From NCBI RefSeq assembly GCF_030285785.1, contig NZ_CP127247.1, forward strand, positions 372,001 through 436,000: a stretch of 64,000 bases of DNA, given 5' to 3'. Position 1 is the stretch's first letter, and each line of letters begins with the position of its first letter. Under the pieces are notes generated by a model. It searched no databases, was not told where the DNA came from, and was given only the letters and a program-made list of their open reading frames with translations. The position numbers were made by a program, and so were the translations under genes. Origin of the DNA: Parasedimentitalea psychrophila (lineage in GTDB: Bacteria; Pseudomonadota; Alphaproteobacteria; Rhodobacterales; Rhodobacteraceae). Positions 35,135-43,946 of this stretch are shown here, piece by piece.

Positions 35135-36106
35135 TCAGTTCCCTCCACTCAGCGCGTCAAGCACGCCGTTTGCTGTTGCCTCGTCGATGACCAGCGCCTC
35201 CAAATGATGTCCCCGCAGCGCCGAACAGATTGGCGCAATCTTGTTTATCCCGGACGCCACGCCCATTGTGAGCGGTACTTTGGCCAGTTCGACCGGGCTC
35301 AGCCCGACAAGCCGCGCGTTCAGATCGTAATCACAGACGTTGCCGTCTTCATCCATCAGATGGCCCAGCAACTCGCCGACAGCTCCAACTCGTTTGATTT
35401 GATCCTGATCGCCCATGGGCATCGGATGCAGGTCGTAATACGTGGAATCCGCCGTCAGGATCGACCCGACACCGACAATGGCCAGGGTGGCCTGCCGGGC
35501 CCGGTCCAGCACCTCGTTGACTGACCGCATGGCCATCAGCATGTCTTTTTGTTCGGCCGTATCGGCAAACAACGGCGCGTGGATCTGATGCGCCCGTCCA
35601 CCAAGCTTTTCGGCCAGTTGCGTCGCCACATGGTTCACATCGGTATAGTGCTTTCCCTGCACGCAGCCCGTCGCCGGAACCACTTCAATGTCATATGTGC
35701 GCTCGGGGTTCAGTCCCTCAACCACCGCGCTCACGCCTTTACCGCCAGTGATGCAGATGGTGTCGCCATCTTTCAGGTTCTTCAAAAGAACATCCGCGGC
35801 GGCGCTGCCGACATTTTGCAGCACCACGTCCGGATTGTCCGATACCGTGGGCGCCACCAACACATCGTCGATCTTGGCGCGGTTCTTAATCCGTGTTTCC
35901 AGATCGAACAGTGGTTGGAAAGGTGTGCGAATATTGATTTCGACCATGCCCAGAGCACGGCCTTGTTTAATAAGGCGGTTCACTTTGGCCGAGGAGAGGC
36001 CCAGCTCTTTGGCGATTTGGGCTTGGAGGCGACCCTCTTCGTAATAAAGGGTGAGAACGCGCGCCATGAGACGCATGCTATGGAAGTCGGTTGCGTTAGT
36101 ATTCAC
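35135..36106 (-). CDS. SorC/DeoR-type sugar-binding transcriptional regulator
   Basis: 323 residues. N-terminal helix-turn-helix (YYEEGRLQAQIAKELGLSSAKVNRLIKQGRALG) and a C-terminal sugar-phosphate domain with TICITGGKGVSAVVEG and GVGSILTADSTYY. It lies inside the operon it probably controls, with 4-base overlap to the permease gene. EryD of erythritol loci belongs to the same family. Confidence 0.92.
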   Translation of the reverse strand: MNTNATDFHSMRLMARVLTLYYEEGRLQAQIAKELGLSSAKVNRLIKQGRALGMVEINIRTPFQPLFDLETRIKNRAKIDDVLVAPTVSDNPDVVLQNVGSAAADVLLKNLKDGDTICITGGKGVSAVVEGLNPERTYDIEVVPATGCVQGKHYTDVNHVATQLAEKLGGRAHQIHAPLFADTAEQKDMLMAMRSVNEVLDRARQATLAIVGVGSILTADSTYYDLHPMPMGDQDQIKRVGAVGELLGHLMDEDGNVCDYDLNARLVGLSPVELAKVPLTMGVASGINKIAPICSALRGHHLEALVIDEATANGVLDALSGGN

Positions 36107-37146
36107 GAGGCCGTCTCCTTTCGGCTGATGAGGTGGTTCGATGCGGCAGCGGCAAGCAGTGCGGCACCGAGGACCAGTGTCTGGTAATAGGCTGGAATGA
36201 TAGTCAACATCCCCACCGTCAGCGCCATGATGATCAAGGCGCCAATGAATGATCGCAGAACCCTGCCTTCGCCACCGCTGAACGCGGTGCCGCCGATCAG
36301 GACCACGAGAATGGCCGAGAGCTCCATACCATCGCCGGAAAGCGGATCGCCCAGTGACATGAAGCTAGACCGGGCAATGCCTGCAAGCGCCGCAGTCACG
36401 CCTACGATCACGTATAGCAACATGACGATCTTACCGGTATTGATCCCGGACAGTTTCGCGGCCGTGGGATTGCCGCCAGTCGCCGCTGCGTATTTGCCGA
36501 GCAGGGTGCGATTTTGCGCGATGACAAGGACGAGCGTGACAACGACAGCGACCCAGAAAGCCATAGGCAGACCCAAAAGCGTTCCCTCTCTGCCATAGGA
36601 GTTGAACCAACTGGGTATCTTCAGGCCGCCACCGGACTTGATCGCCGACACCCCATCCTGGACCAGCAGCAGCGCCACGCCTTTGAAGAGACTGAGCGTG
36701 ATCAATGTTGCGATCACCGGCGTGATCTTGAGCCTGACAACCAGCAAACCATTGATCGCCCCTAGCCCGGCCCCAACCACCATGGTGAGGGCGAAGGCCG
36801 CGAGAAACGGAACACCGTTGATCGCCAGCATGGCGTAAACGACAGCACTTAAGCCCATCGTGCTCCCGACCGAAAGGTCGATGTACCCCGAGACCATCAG
36901 CAGCGTGAAGGCCCCCGCAAGCGTGAGCAGCGGTGCAGACACCCGCAGGACGTTGATGATGTTCCTATGGTTTAGGAAGTTACCGCGCTCAAATAGATCG
37001 AACTTGTCGAGGTTTGCCATGCTCAGCAAAACGACGACGGCCACCAGGACGAAGTAGATGTAGTAGCTGCGCAAAAATTGCCCGATGCGGTTATCTCGGG
37101 TGGCCGAGGGCTGATCAAGAGTGGAGGATTGTGACATCAAATTCAC
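36103..37146 (-). CDS. Ribose-type ABC importer permease 2
   Basis: 347 residues, about nine to ten helices. RbsC signature VSGYIDLSVGSTMGLSAVVYAML and GLLVVRLKITPVIATL. The second of two adjacent permease genes, as in rhamnose-type RhaP/RhaQ importers. Overlaps both neighbours by 4 bases. Confidence 0.93.
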   Translation of the reverse strand: MNLMSQSSTLDQPSATRDNRIGQFLRSYYIYFVLVAVVVLLSMANLDKFDLFERGNFLNHRNIINVLRVSAPLLTLAGAFTLLMVSGYIDLSVGSTMGLSAVVYAMLAINGVPFLAAFALTMVVGAGLGAINGLLVVRLKITPVIATLITLSLFKGVALLLVQDGVSAIKSGGGLKIPSWFNSYGREGTLLGLPMAFWVAVVVTLVLVIAQNRTLLGKYAAATGGNPTAAKLSGINTGKIVMLLYVIVGVTAALAGIARSSFMSLGDPLSGDGMELSAILVVLIGGTAFSGGEGRVLRSFIGALIIMALTVGMLTIIPAYYQTLVLGAALLAAAASNHLISRKETAS

Positions 37147-38171
37147 CGGTTCCTTCGGGCAAGCGCCCAGGTCTGAATAATGATCGCAAGAAACACCGCG
37201 ATAGCCTTGAGAACGTATTGCCAGTCCGGCGACAGAACCAATCCTGTCGCCGCCGAAGTCACAATTGCGAGAATTATCGCACCGAAGAACATTCCCACCA
37301 CTGACCCGAAGCCTCCGGCGATGGCAACGCCGCCCAGCAAAGCGATCACCAGTGCATCGAATTCCATTAACGTTCCGCGGTTCGAATATCCGGACTTGAA
37401 CTCCGAAGCGAGCAGGATCCCCACGACCCCGGCGATGACTGCACTGAACAGATACAGATAGGTTACGTGCTTGGATTTATCGATCCCCGACAAATGGGCT
37501 GCGACCGGGTTCGTTCCGATCCAAAAGGTCAATCGGCCGAATATCGTCTTCTTCTCGATGAAGATCGCGATGAGAACCAGCACAGCCATTAAGACCACGG
37601 GCAGCTTAAGCGACGTCCCAAACATCGTCATATTCCCGAGCACCCCAAATGCGTCAGGCAGGTTGGTGTTGCGCTGCGACCCTTGTGTCACAACCTGCGC
37701 GATGCCCCGTGCAAGCATCATCGTTCCCAGGGTCACGATGATGGACGGAATGCGCAACCGAACAACAAAGAGAGCATTCAAACCACCAATCGCCAGCGCG
37801 CCGCCAAGCGCGCATAAGACCGCCAACCAATAAGGCATACCAAGCCCGGTAGACAGCGCGTTATGGCCATCCGTCGATTGGGAGAACCAGACCGCGAGGA
37901 CACCTGAAAGGGCAAGGATACCGCCGACAGACAAGTCGAAGTTGCCGGACACCAAGAGGAACGTAACCCCGACGCCGAGGGAGATGACGGCCCAATTGTT
38001 GGTCACCAAGTTGAGCATGTTGAGAAGCTGGAAGAAATTCGGCACCACTATGGAGGCGATCAGGAACAGCCCGACCGCAACCGACGCAACCAGGAGCGTG
38101 ATAAAAGCCTCGTCGCTCATACGTTTGCGGCTGTGCACAAGCGTCCTGCCAATTTTTTCCGAAACACTCAT
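37143..38171 (-). CDS. Ribose-type ABC importer permease 1
   Basis: 342 residues of the RbsC family. The motif VSGNFDLSVGGILALSGVLA and the loop LFVVRLRIPSIIVTLGTMM are clear. It forms a permease pair with the next gene; separate genes for both subunits suggest a heterodimer. Confidence 0.93.
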   Translation of the reverse strand: MSVSEKIGRTLVHSRKRMSDEAFITLLVASVAVGLFLIASIVVPNFFQLLNMLNLVTNNWAVISLGVGVTFLLVSGNFDLSVGGILALSGVLAVWFSQSTDGHNALSTGLGMPYWLAVLCALGGALAIGGLNALFVVRLRIPSIIVTLGTMMLARGIAQVVTQGSQRNTNLPDAFGVLGNMTMFGTSLKLPVVLMAVLVLIAIFIEKKTIFGRLTFWIGTNPVAAHLSGIDKSKHVTYLYLFSAVIAGVVGILLASEFKSGYSNRGTLMEFDALVIALLGGVAIAGGFGSVVGMFFGAIILAIVTSAATGLVLSPDWQYVLKAIAVFLAIIIQTWALARRNR

Positions 38172-39679
38172 TGCAGAAAACCCTCCCGGCCACCGGTCAC
38201 AACATTGAGGATGTGAGCTGCGTCAACATCCGGCCCATTGATGACCTCAGCTTCAAGAGAACCGTCGAACAGGAGGAAGATGCGATCACAGATCCCAAGC
38301 ACTTCTTCGAGTTCCGAGGAGAAGACAGCAACCGAGTTGCCCTCGTCTGCCACGCTCCTGATGATGTCGTAGATCTCTGCCTTGGCACCGACATCCACGC
38401 CACGGGTCGGCTCGTCCAGCAACAACAAATCGGCATCGGCAAACAGGCACTTTGCGAGCACGACTTTCTGTTGGTTCCCGCCAGACAGTTTCTCTGCATA
38501 CTTGTCGATCGAATTCGTTGCGATGTTGAGCTTGCCGACATATTCAACAGCGGCTTCCAGCTCAACTGAGGACCGAAATACGCCTCGGTTCGACAGGCGT
38601 TGCAAATTCATGACCGGAATATTCTCCCGAATTGTAAGGCTGGTGAACAGGCCCTGTGTCCGGCGCTCTTCGGGAACCAAGGCAATACCCGCAGCAATGG
38701 CTTCCTTGGGCGACCGTCCAACCTCCTGCCCCTTGAAGAGGATCGAACCAGAGACCCTGTCAGCTCCGAACAAGGCCCGGGCGATCTCAGTCTTGCCAGC
38801 GCCCACGAGACCGTAGAAGCCGACGATTTCACCTTGGTTGATATGGAAAGAAACGTCTTTTAGCAGGGTGTTTGTCAGTCCCTTTGCGATAAGCACGGCG
38901 TCATCGGTGACAGTTGTTCGCGGCGTGTAGTCCTGGAACACGCTGCGACCGATCATCATCTCGATCAGTTCGGACCGCCCCGCGACCTCCGACAGCGGCT
39001 TGGTAGCAATGTGCTTGCCATCCCGAAGCACTGTAACTGCGTCACCAAGTTTGAATATCTCGTCGAGCTTGTGTGAGATGTAGATCACCGTCACATCCGT
39101 TTCGCGCAGGCGTCGGATCACTCCAAAAAGCCGCTCAACCTCTCGCTCAGATAAGGCCGCTGTTGGTTCATCCATAATGATGACATTTGCCCCGGACGAC
39201 GCTGCGCGCGCAATTTCGATGATCTGCTTTTGCGCGACGCTGAGAGAGGCCACCCTGGCCGACGGGTCGATGGAGGGCTCGATCGCAGCAAGCGTCTGGA
39301 CCACTCGATCGTCGAGATCTGATTTGACCAGAAACCCAAATCGGCTCTGCTCCATCCCAAGTGTGAGGTTCTCCAGAACGGTAAGTTCGTCAACCACGTG
39401 AAGCTCTTGAAAAAGTGTGGCGATGCCACCTGCGCGGGCATCCTGGGTGTTGCTTGGCTCATAGGATGAGCCGCGCACTGTCATCGACCCGGTGGTGGGT
39501 TGCAACGCACCTGTCAGCATCTTGACGAGCGTTGATTTCCCAGCTCCGTTTTCGCCTACGAGGCAATGGACTGTGCTGTTTTCAATCGCAAAACTCACGT
39601 CGTCGACGGCCCTTACACCGGGATAGTCCTTGGTGAGTCCCTCGACTGAGAGAGCGGGTGATTGCTGCTGGCCTGTCAA
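38168..39679 (-). CDS. Ribose-type ABC importer ATPase with two nucleotide-binding domains
   Basis: 503 residues from a TTG at 39679, chosen because GAAGGAG lies eight bases upstream; a GTG at 39706 is the alternative. First domain: GENGAGKSTLVKML, IIMDEPTAALSE; second domain has the degenerate Walker A GLVGAGKTEIARAL as usual in RbsA, plus LSGGNQQKVVLAKCL and LLLDEPTRGVDVGAK. It powers the two RbsC-type permeases encoded downstream. Confidence 0.93.
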   Translation of the reverse strand: MTGQQQSPALSVEGLTKDYPGVRAVDDVSFAIENSTVHCLVGENGAGKSTLVKMLTGALQPTTGSMTVRGSSYEPSNTQDARAGGIATLFQELHVVDELTVLENLTLGMEQSRFGFLVKSDLDDRVVQTLAAIEPSIDPSARVASLSVAQKQIIEIARAASSGANVIIMDEPTAALSEREVERLFGVIRRLRETDVTVIYISHKLDEIFKLGDAVTVLRDGKHIATKPLSEVAGRSELIEMMIGRSVFQDYTPRTTVTDDAVLIAKGLTNTLLKDVSFHINQGEIVGFYGLVGAGKTEIARALFGADRVSGSILFKGQEVGRSPKEAIAAGIALVPEERRTQGLFTSLTIRENIPVMNLQRLSNRGVFRSSVELEAAVEYVGKLNIATNSIDKYAEKLSGGNQQKVVLAKCLFADADLLLLDEPTRGVDVGAKAEIYDIIRSVADEGNSVAVFSSELEEVLGICDRIFLLFDGSLEAEVINGPDVDAAHILNVVTGGREGFLQ

Positions 39680-39766
39680 ACTAGTCTCTCCTTCAACCCG
39701 CAGCACATCAACTTGCAGAATTGTTCAACGCCGTCGCTGAATGTGTGAGTTAATCCGATTAGCGGA

Positions 39767-39866
39767 TAGCGGAGGGGATTTACCCCCGTGCAAGTGCCGC
39801 TGGCGCTTTTGATACCTGGCGATCGGATTAGGGCTGCGCCCCATTTCAGACTTTGACCGCCAGGTA
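39767..39866 (-). repeat. Two stem-loops between binding-protein and ATPase genes
   Basis: The 170-base gap holds two structures. One is AGCGG-GGGG around attta with CCCC-CCGCT (39767-39801). The other is a long hairpin with outer arms TACCTGGCGATC (39813-39824) and GACCGCCAGGTA (39855-39866, 11 of 12 paired) and an inner GGGC/GCCC. As in other binding-protein operons, they probably stabilise the upstream message and reduce downstream expression. Confidence 0.6.
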
Positions 39867-39877
39867 TGAGTTTACGA

Positions 39878-40897
39878 TTACCCGCCGAACTGGGCCGAGA
39901 GCCAAACTTTGGCTTCTTCCTGAGGCATCGACCAATAGGAGATAGTGTAAGCCTTGTAGAAGAACTCCTCGGCCGGGTTAGTCGCAGCTGCAACGTCACC
40001 GTTCACTACATCCATGATCAGATCAATGCGCCCTTGCGCCGTCTCGACCGGGGGCAGACCCATCGAGATCTTCAGGCTGGAATTCGGATCATAAACCAGG
40101 TCGAATTCAACAGTGTCAAAGTCCACACTGGCCACGATCTCGGTCAACGGCTTGCCGTCTTCGAACTTGCCCCGGCCAAGCTGAGAGAGGCCGGCCATGG
40201 TGCCAACGGTAAGATCGGAAGACTCGGAATAGATCAGGTTGACTTCTGGCCGTTGCGTCAGCAGGTCAACGATGATCTGCTTTGCCGCTTCCTGTCCGGC
40301 ACTTGAATCCAATGCGCCAAGGTTCTCGGCATCGGGATCGACAGACAGCACACCCTTAGCAAACGGTTCCGTGCGCCCAGAGTTCACTTCAGTGTGGTTT
40401 GGCCACCCAAGCTGAACCATGACGATCGGCGTGTCTGGATGTGCTTCTTTCCAGGCTGTTGCCATCTGTGCGCCCATCTCGAACGAGACACCAGCCTCGT
40501 CGCTGCGCGCCGTCGGAATACCAGTGTCCGTGATCGGGCTGAAGAACGACGTCATGACAATACCCTCGTCGAGGGCGTCTCTGACACCGGGCGTGGCTGC
40601 TTCGGCGTCCCAGATATGCAGGGTCGCGGCATCGAAGGCACCAGCGGCGATTTGGTCGATGTTCTGAGTCATCACGGCCGAATCTGCCTGGCCATCAAAG
40701 ATCACAACTTCTGCGCCGTATTTCTCAGCAGCATAACGCTTGGCCTCATCGGCCTGAGCTTGGTGGAACACGTTCGACAGGTTGGACACGAAGAACGCAA
40801 TCCGCTTTCCATCCTGAGCCAAGGCGCCGCCACTTGCCGCTGCGATCATCGACGAGGCCACAAGGCCCGTTAAGAAAATTCTCTTCCGTATCATCAT
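39878..40897 (-). CDS. Periplasmic sugar-binding protein (RbsB type)
   Basis: 339 residues with a signal peptide ending near GGALA. Pripp fold of family 2 binding proteins: KRIAFFVSNLSNVFHQAQADEAKRY, and repeated Asp/Asn pocket residues (DGQADSAVMTQNIDQI, VDFDTVEFDLVYDPN). First gene of the minus-strand operon ending at 28935. Ligand predicted to be a polyol or sugar but not identifiable. Confidence 0.92.
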   Translation of the reverse strand: MMIRKRIFLTGLVASSMIAAASGGALAQDGKRIAFFVSNLSNVFHQAQADEAKRYAAEKYGAEVVIFDGQADSAVMTQNIDQIAAGAFDAATLHIWDAEAATPGVRDALDEGIVMTSFFSPITDTGIPTARSDEAGVSFEMGAQMATAWKEAHPDTPIVMVQLGWPNHTEVNSGRTEPFAKGVLSVDPDAENLGALDSSAGQEAAKQIIVDLLTQRPEVNLIYSESSDLTVGTMAGLSQLGRGKFEDGKPLTEIVASVDFDTVEFDLVYDPNSSLKISMGLPPVETAQGRIDLIMDVVNGDVAAATNPAEEFFYKAYTISYWSMPQEEAKVWLSAQFGG

Positions 40898-41029
40898 ATT
40901 ACATCACTCCCTTTTCTGTAGGCCGAGCCGGGCCACATGGCCTGTTGGCCCTTCTTGAACTGCAAACATCCACAATCAGCAGACTTAGAATGTGAAATTT
41001 CCTGCAGTGTGTGATAGAACTTTCGCATA

Positions 41030-41060
41030 AATGAAATAATTGTCAACAAGTGATTTTATT
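41030..41060. promoter_or_regulatory. Promoter region of the polyol operon with TTGTCAACAA site
   Basis: The A/T-rich stretch upstream of the binding-protein gene contains AATTGTCAACAAGTGATT. Its TTGTCAACAA core resembles sequence upstream of the second sugar importer (49.30 kb, TGTCAACAAC) and of the second SorC gene (52.76 kb). SorC proteins flank both systems, so this is a candidate SorC site. The rest of 40898-41250 shows no gene. Confidence 0.35.
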
Positions 41061-41283
41061 TAACAGCAGCCCTTCATGAACCAGCGAGAGCGTAGCATCG
41101 GGTTATGAGGCAACATTTCTGATACTTGTGAGACAGGAACAAATTTGCGGCCAGCATTCCCGCGTTCGGGGGATGGTGAAAGTTATCTCAACACGCGTGA
41201 CAAAACTGAGAAAATTGATGGCTGCCATTTTACCGTTCGAAAGAATCCGCACTGCCGATGGCGACAAAATGGAAATCATGTGC

Positions 41284-41535
41284 GAACTTCATTCGCTGTG
41301 GAATGTGCCAACGGCCAAGCGGATATGCCACGGCCTACAAGACGAAGAACTGGTCGGATTACAATGCAGCAATGAAGCAGCGCGGGTCGCTAACAATCTG
41401 GCTTGATCCCGAGATGAGCTGGAAGCCAGGTCCATCCCTTGCCCGGCCGCAGCTTGCTTGCAAACCATGAGAGGGGGGCAAGCGTGGTCGAAAGCCGTTC
41501 TATAGCGATGCGGCGATCCAAACATGTCTGACCAT
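41284..41535 (+). pseudogene. IS5-family transposase, N-terminal fragment
   Basis: The plus strand reads YKTKNWSDYNAAMKQRGSLT, then WLDPEMSWKPGPS and, after a 39-base insert, GKRGRKPFYSDAAIQTCLT. This is the N-terminus of the same kind of IS5-family transposase found complete in outline at 43.1-44.2 kb. Mini-element A splits it, and the sequence turns into a serine-recombinase fragment after about 41530. Non-functional. Confidence 0.85.
41438..41476 (+). repeat. Hairpin mini-element, copy A (39 bp)
   Basis: Inserted between codons for PGPS and GKRGR of the IS5-type transposase. Starts CTTGCCCGG and ends GAGAGGGG like the other copies. Its right arm GCAAACCAT is identical to copy B, but the left arm has decayed (CAGCTTGC). 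Brings an in-frame TGA into the transposase. Confidence 0.75.
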
Positions 41536-41544
41536 TCCCCTCTC

Positions 41545-41690
41545 GGTATGGCCCGCCTGCAAGAAGAAGACTTATCCTGCCACGCATCCGGCGATCGTTG
41601 ATGAGGACCAGTGGGACCGGGTTCAGGAAAAGCTGCAAAAAGCTGCAGGCCGCAAGCGCCCGTCGACCACTGGACTGGATTGACCAGGAA
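41545..41690 (+). pseudogene. Fragment of a large serine recombinase
   Basis: The plus strand encodes KKKTYPATHPAIVDEDQWDR followed by VQEKLQKAAGRKRPSTTG, the end of the recombinase domain of a large serine recombinase (the conserved HPAIVDxxxWDxVQ segment). No catalytic domain is attached here; N-terminal parts of such a protein lie at 44.5 kb in the same direction, so one gene may have been split by IS insertion. Confidence 0.75.
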
Positions 41691-41828
41691 CCGAAGCTCG
41701 GGATCCGCGTCTGAGCCCAACCCTATTTTGTCACGGCAACTCAACACGTTCCCTGCAAATACCCTGTTACCAGGCAATTCTGCCAAAACGGCACCGTCTC
41801 AATCAGGCATCGGAGACCGGCAAAAACC

Positions 41829-42005
41829 ATATGGCTGTCAGCATTGCCCGGGCTTGCATCCGGAATAGCCGCCGCGGACGGTTCTTCAACGTCGTCGAAC
41901 TGGTGAACAAGCTGGATGCCGAATCCCGGGTAGAACACCAGGGGCGAACCGCCGACCGGATCTATCGCTTGGACATCCGGATCCTCGACGAACTCGGGCC
42001 TGCGT
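41829..42005 (+). pseudogene. IS21-family IstB ATPase fragment
   Basis: 59 codons reading AVSIARACIRNSRRGRFFNV, VELVNKLDAESR and RLDIRILDELG, the segment of IstB just after Walker A through the Walker B region. Both ends are missing and a TAG follows DELGPA. It is a remnant of an IS21-type element. Confidence 0.8.
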
Positions 42006-42173
42006 AGTTGCGAGAAAACAGCTCCCGTGGCAAACTCTACCCGGTAGATAACTCATTGTTTTCTGACGGGATCCGCACAGCGAGCCCATACGCACCGGAT
42101 GCAAGATCCGGTACTCTGAATTCCTGTAATGTCACAGCCAATTGGTGTGGTTTTGACGCATTGTTCAGTAGAT

Positions 42174-42581
42174 TTAAATCGATCCGATAACCAAAGGTGG
42201 ATCGAGCGCAAAGCTGTCTACCAGATCATCATATTTGGAAATCGATGCGGGTTCGAACTTAGGACGAAAGTCAGAGAATTCAGCAGTGTCCGCTACGGTA
42301 TCAACCTTCGAAGCGATTAGAACATCTTCGTCGACAAGCTTGCCACAGAAACTTTGGATTTCGGCGCGGATGGTCTCCTTGGCAATATCATAGTTGTCCG
42401 CAAGAGCGGTCGCCATTTGATCAGCCGTTAGGCCGGCCTCGATCATCGCCCACATAACTTATCCCTAGCCTTCGATTGAATAGTAACATCCACTCTCCAG
42501 ATTCAGTACGATCAACTCCCCATCGAAGACATTTACTTCGATGCGCGTTTGCCCGATTCTTTATTTTTCCAGCAATCTCAT
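42174..42581 (-). pseudogene. PqqD-like (RiPP recognition element) protein with three in-frame stops
   Basis: The ATG at 42581 opens MRLLEK, and the frame continues through three stops (TAA codon 7, TAG codon 39, TAA codon 41) as RIGQTRIEVNVFDGELIVLN, LESGCYYSIEG, then MWAMIEAGLTADQMATALAD. This is a full PqqD fold. After it comes a 45-residue tail ending KYDDLVDSFALDPPL. Each stop is one base from a sense codon. The stop-free 3' part from 42455 alone lacks the first strands of the domain. It is probably a decayed peptide-modification chaperone. Confidence 0.75.
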
Positions 42582-42822
42582 AACCTTATCTCAAAAGAAC
42601 TCGGCTCCGACAAAGTGATACCTAGCTCTAGCCGACAATTTCGCGATACGTACCGTATTGCGACAAGGTGTCAACCTTTGGCGGCGCCTTCGAAATTGCA
42701 GGCGCCACAACCTGTAGTTGCTCCATTGCTTTATATTTTGCACTTGGTCGATCTACTGACAAGCAACTCCCTATGAGGTGCTCATTGTCGCTAGGCGCCT
42801 TTCTTACAAATCGAGGTGACGT

Positions 42823-43133
42823 GTGAGCCTGCTAACTTCCCTTCTATCTAATCAAAACTCCCCCGAAAAAGCTGTAATGTTTGCTAGGATGAAAGTCCGA
42901 AAACTGTGTTCTGCGGGGCGTCGGGGAGAGGCTAAAGCAATCATCGAGCAGTTGACATCCCGTCACACAGAAACCGTCGAGACACGTGTTACCAAAGCGG
43001 CCCTTTTGGTTGATGCGGGGTATGTAATGGAAAGTGACGCGATTTTCCAGGCGCTGATCGCTGAATATCCACTTCGTGAAGATGTCCGCGAAACATTTGT
43101 GCGGATTGCTTTCAGCAGAGGTCACTTGCGCAA
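42823..43133 (+). pseudogene. TPR-type helical repeat protein truncated by the IS5 element
   Basis: Starts at GTG 42823 and shows TPR-like helices (RRGEAKAIIEQLTSR, LLVDAGYVMESDAIFQALIAE). The natural frame is cut after GHLRK at 43133, where the IS5 inverted repeat begins; the next codons come from the IS end. No continuation is visible beyond the IS. The 240 bases before it hold no gene I recognise. Confidence 0.6.
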
Positions 43134-43294
43134 GGACTCTGTTGCACAAACAGGCTGATGAACGGAGTTCCCCTTTCCCCAAGCAGGTTTAGCTTGCGGA
43201 TTTTGTGACAGGGATGCCAATCGCGGTGTAGCCATTCAGGACCGCGATGCGCACCTGAACCTCCGCGACCTGTCGGTCGAAGTCGCGGGCCATG

Positions 43295-43333
43295 CATTGT
43301 CCGGCAATGGTTTGCAAGCAAACCATGAGAGGG
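43295..43333 (+). repeat. Hairpin mini-element, copy B (39 bp)
   Basis: Between codons for GQRL and MARDF of the transposase. CATTGTCCGGCA, a perfect 9-bp stem ATGGTTTGC/GCAAACCAT with a 2-base loop, then GAGAGGG. Lies antisense to the transposase. Confidence 0.88.
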
Positions 43334-43366
43334 AGGCGCTGGCCCAGTAGTTTCATGCAATGCATC

Positions 43367-43407
43367 CATTGCCCGGCAGGGTTATGCGCAGCATGATCCC
43401 GAGAGGG
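43367..43407 (+). repeat. Hairpin mini-element, copy C (41 bp)
   Basis: Inserted exactly between ACA-AA and G-ATG of the transposase (VET/KMHC). CATTGCCCGGCA, stem GGG-TTATGC/GCATGA-T-CCC with a bulged T, then GAGAGGG. Antisense to the transposase. Confidence 0.9.
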
Positions 43408-43637
43408 TTTGTCTCGACGCGGCTCTGGCGGTGATAGCCGCTGCAGTCCCGCCAGATCGCCCGGCCCAGATACTTCGATGCGCGGAGCGCGTCGTTCCTG
43501 GCGATGGCGCCAGCGGTGCATGGCTTCCACGGCTGGGCAGTCTTGCGTGGCGGAATGACTGCGGCCGCACCGCGGTCAGCAATGGCGTTGTGACATCTGC
43601 GCGTGTCGTATGCGCCAAACGCGCCGTTTGGGGCCAC

Positions 43638-43676
43638 GCGCTGCCCGGCAACACATGCCTGCATGCGTGAGAGGGG
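43638..43676 (+). repeat. Hairpin mini-element, copy D (39 bp)
   Basis: Inside the codons for WNAR and GPKRR of the transposase; the edges are less exact because several host bases changed. CTGCCCGGCA, stem ACATGC/GCATGC extended by CAC/GTG, then GAGAGGGG. Antisense to the transposase. Confidence 0.8.
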
Positions 43677-43727
43677 CTGGCGTGCATTCCACTCGCCTTC
43701 ACCCTCGACCTTGATGCCCGTACTGTC

Positions 43728-43768
43728 CACTGCCCGGCAGGGCATCGCAACGCGATGTCCCGAGAGGG
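43728..43768 (+). repeat. Hairpin mini-element, copy E (41 bp)
   Basis: Inserted exactly between CTGATC and GACAGT (LLI/DSTG) of the transposase. CACTGCCCGGCA, stem GGG-CATCGC/GCGATG-T-CCC with a bulged T, then GAGAGGG. Antisense to the transposase. Confidence 0.9.
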
Positions 43769-43946
43769 GATCAGGAGATGCAGCGGCCCCTTTGAACCGC
43801 AATACCGGATGTTCACCGCAAGTGTCTTTCGACGTCGGGACAAGGTGCTGAAGTCAGGCACTACCCAATCAAGTCCCGTCAGCAGCCAGAGGCTTTCGAC
43901 AAAGCCTGTGGTCTGGCGAAGCGCCATCCCGAACAGCACTTTCATC

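Noticed and set aside
41530-41550. TCCCCTCTCGGTATGG as a truncated eighth mini-element at the same site as copy F
   Set aside because: Only the terminal bases match and no stem follows; it may simply be the junction with the recombinase fragment.
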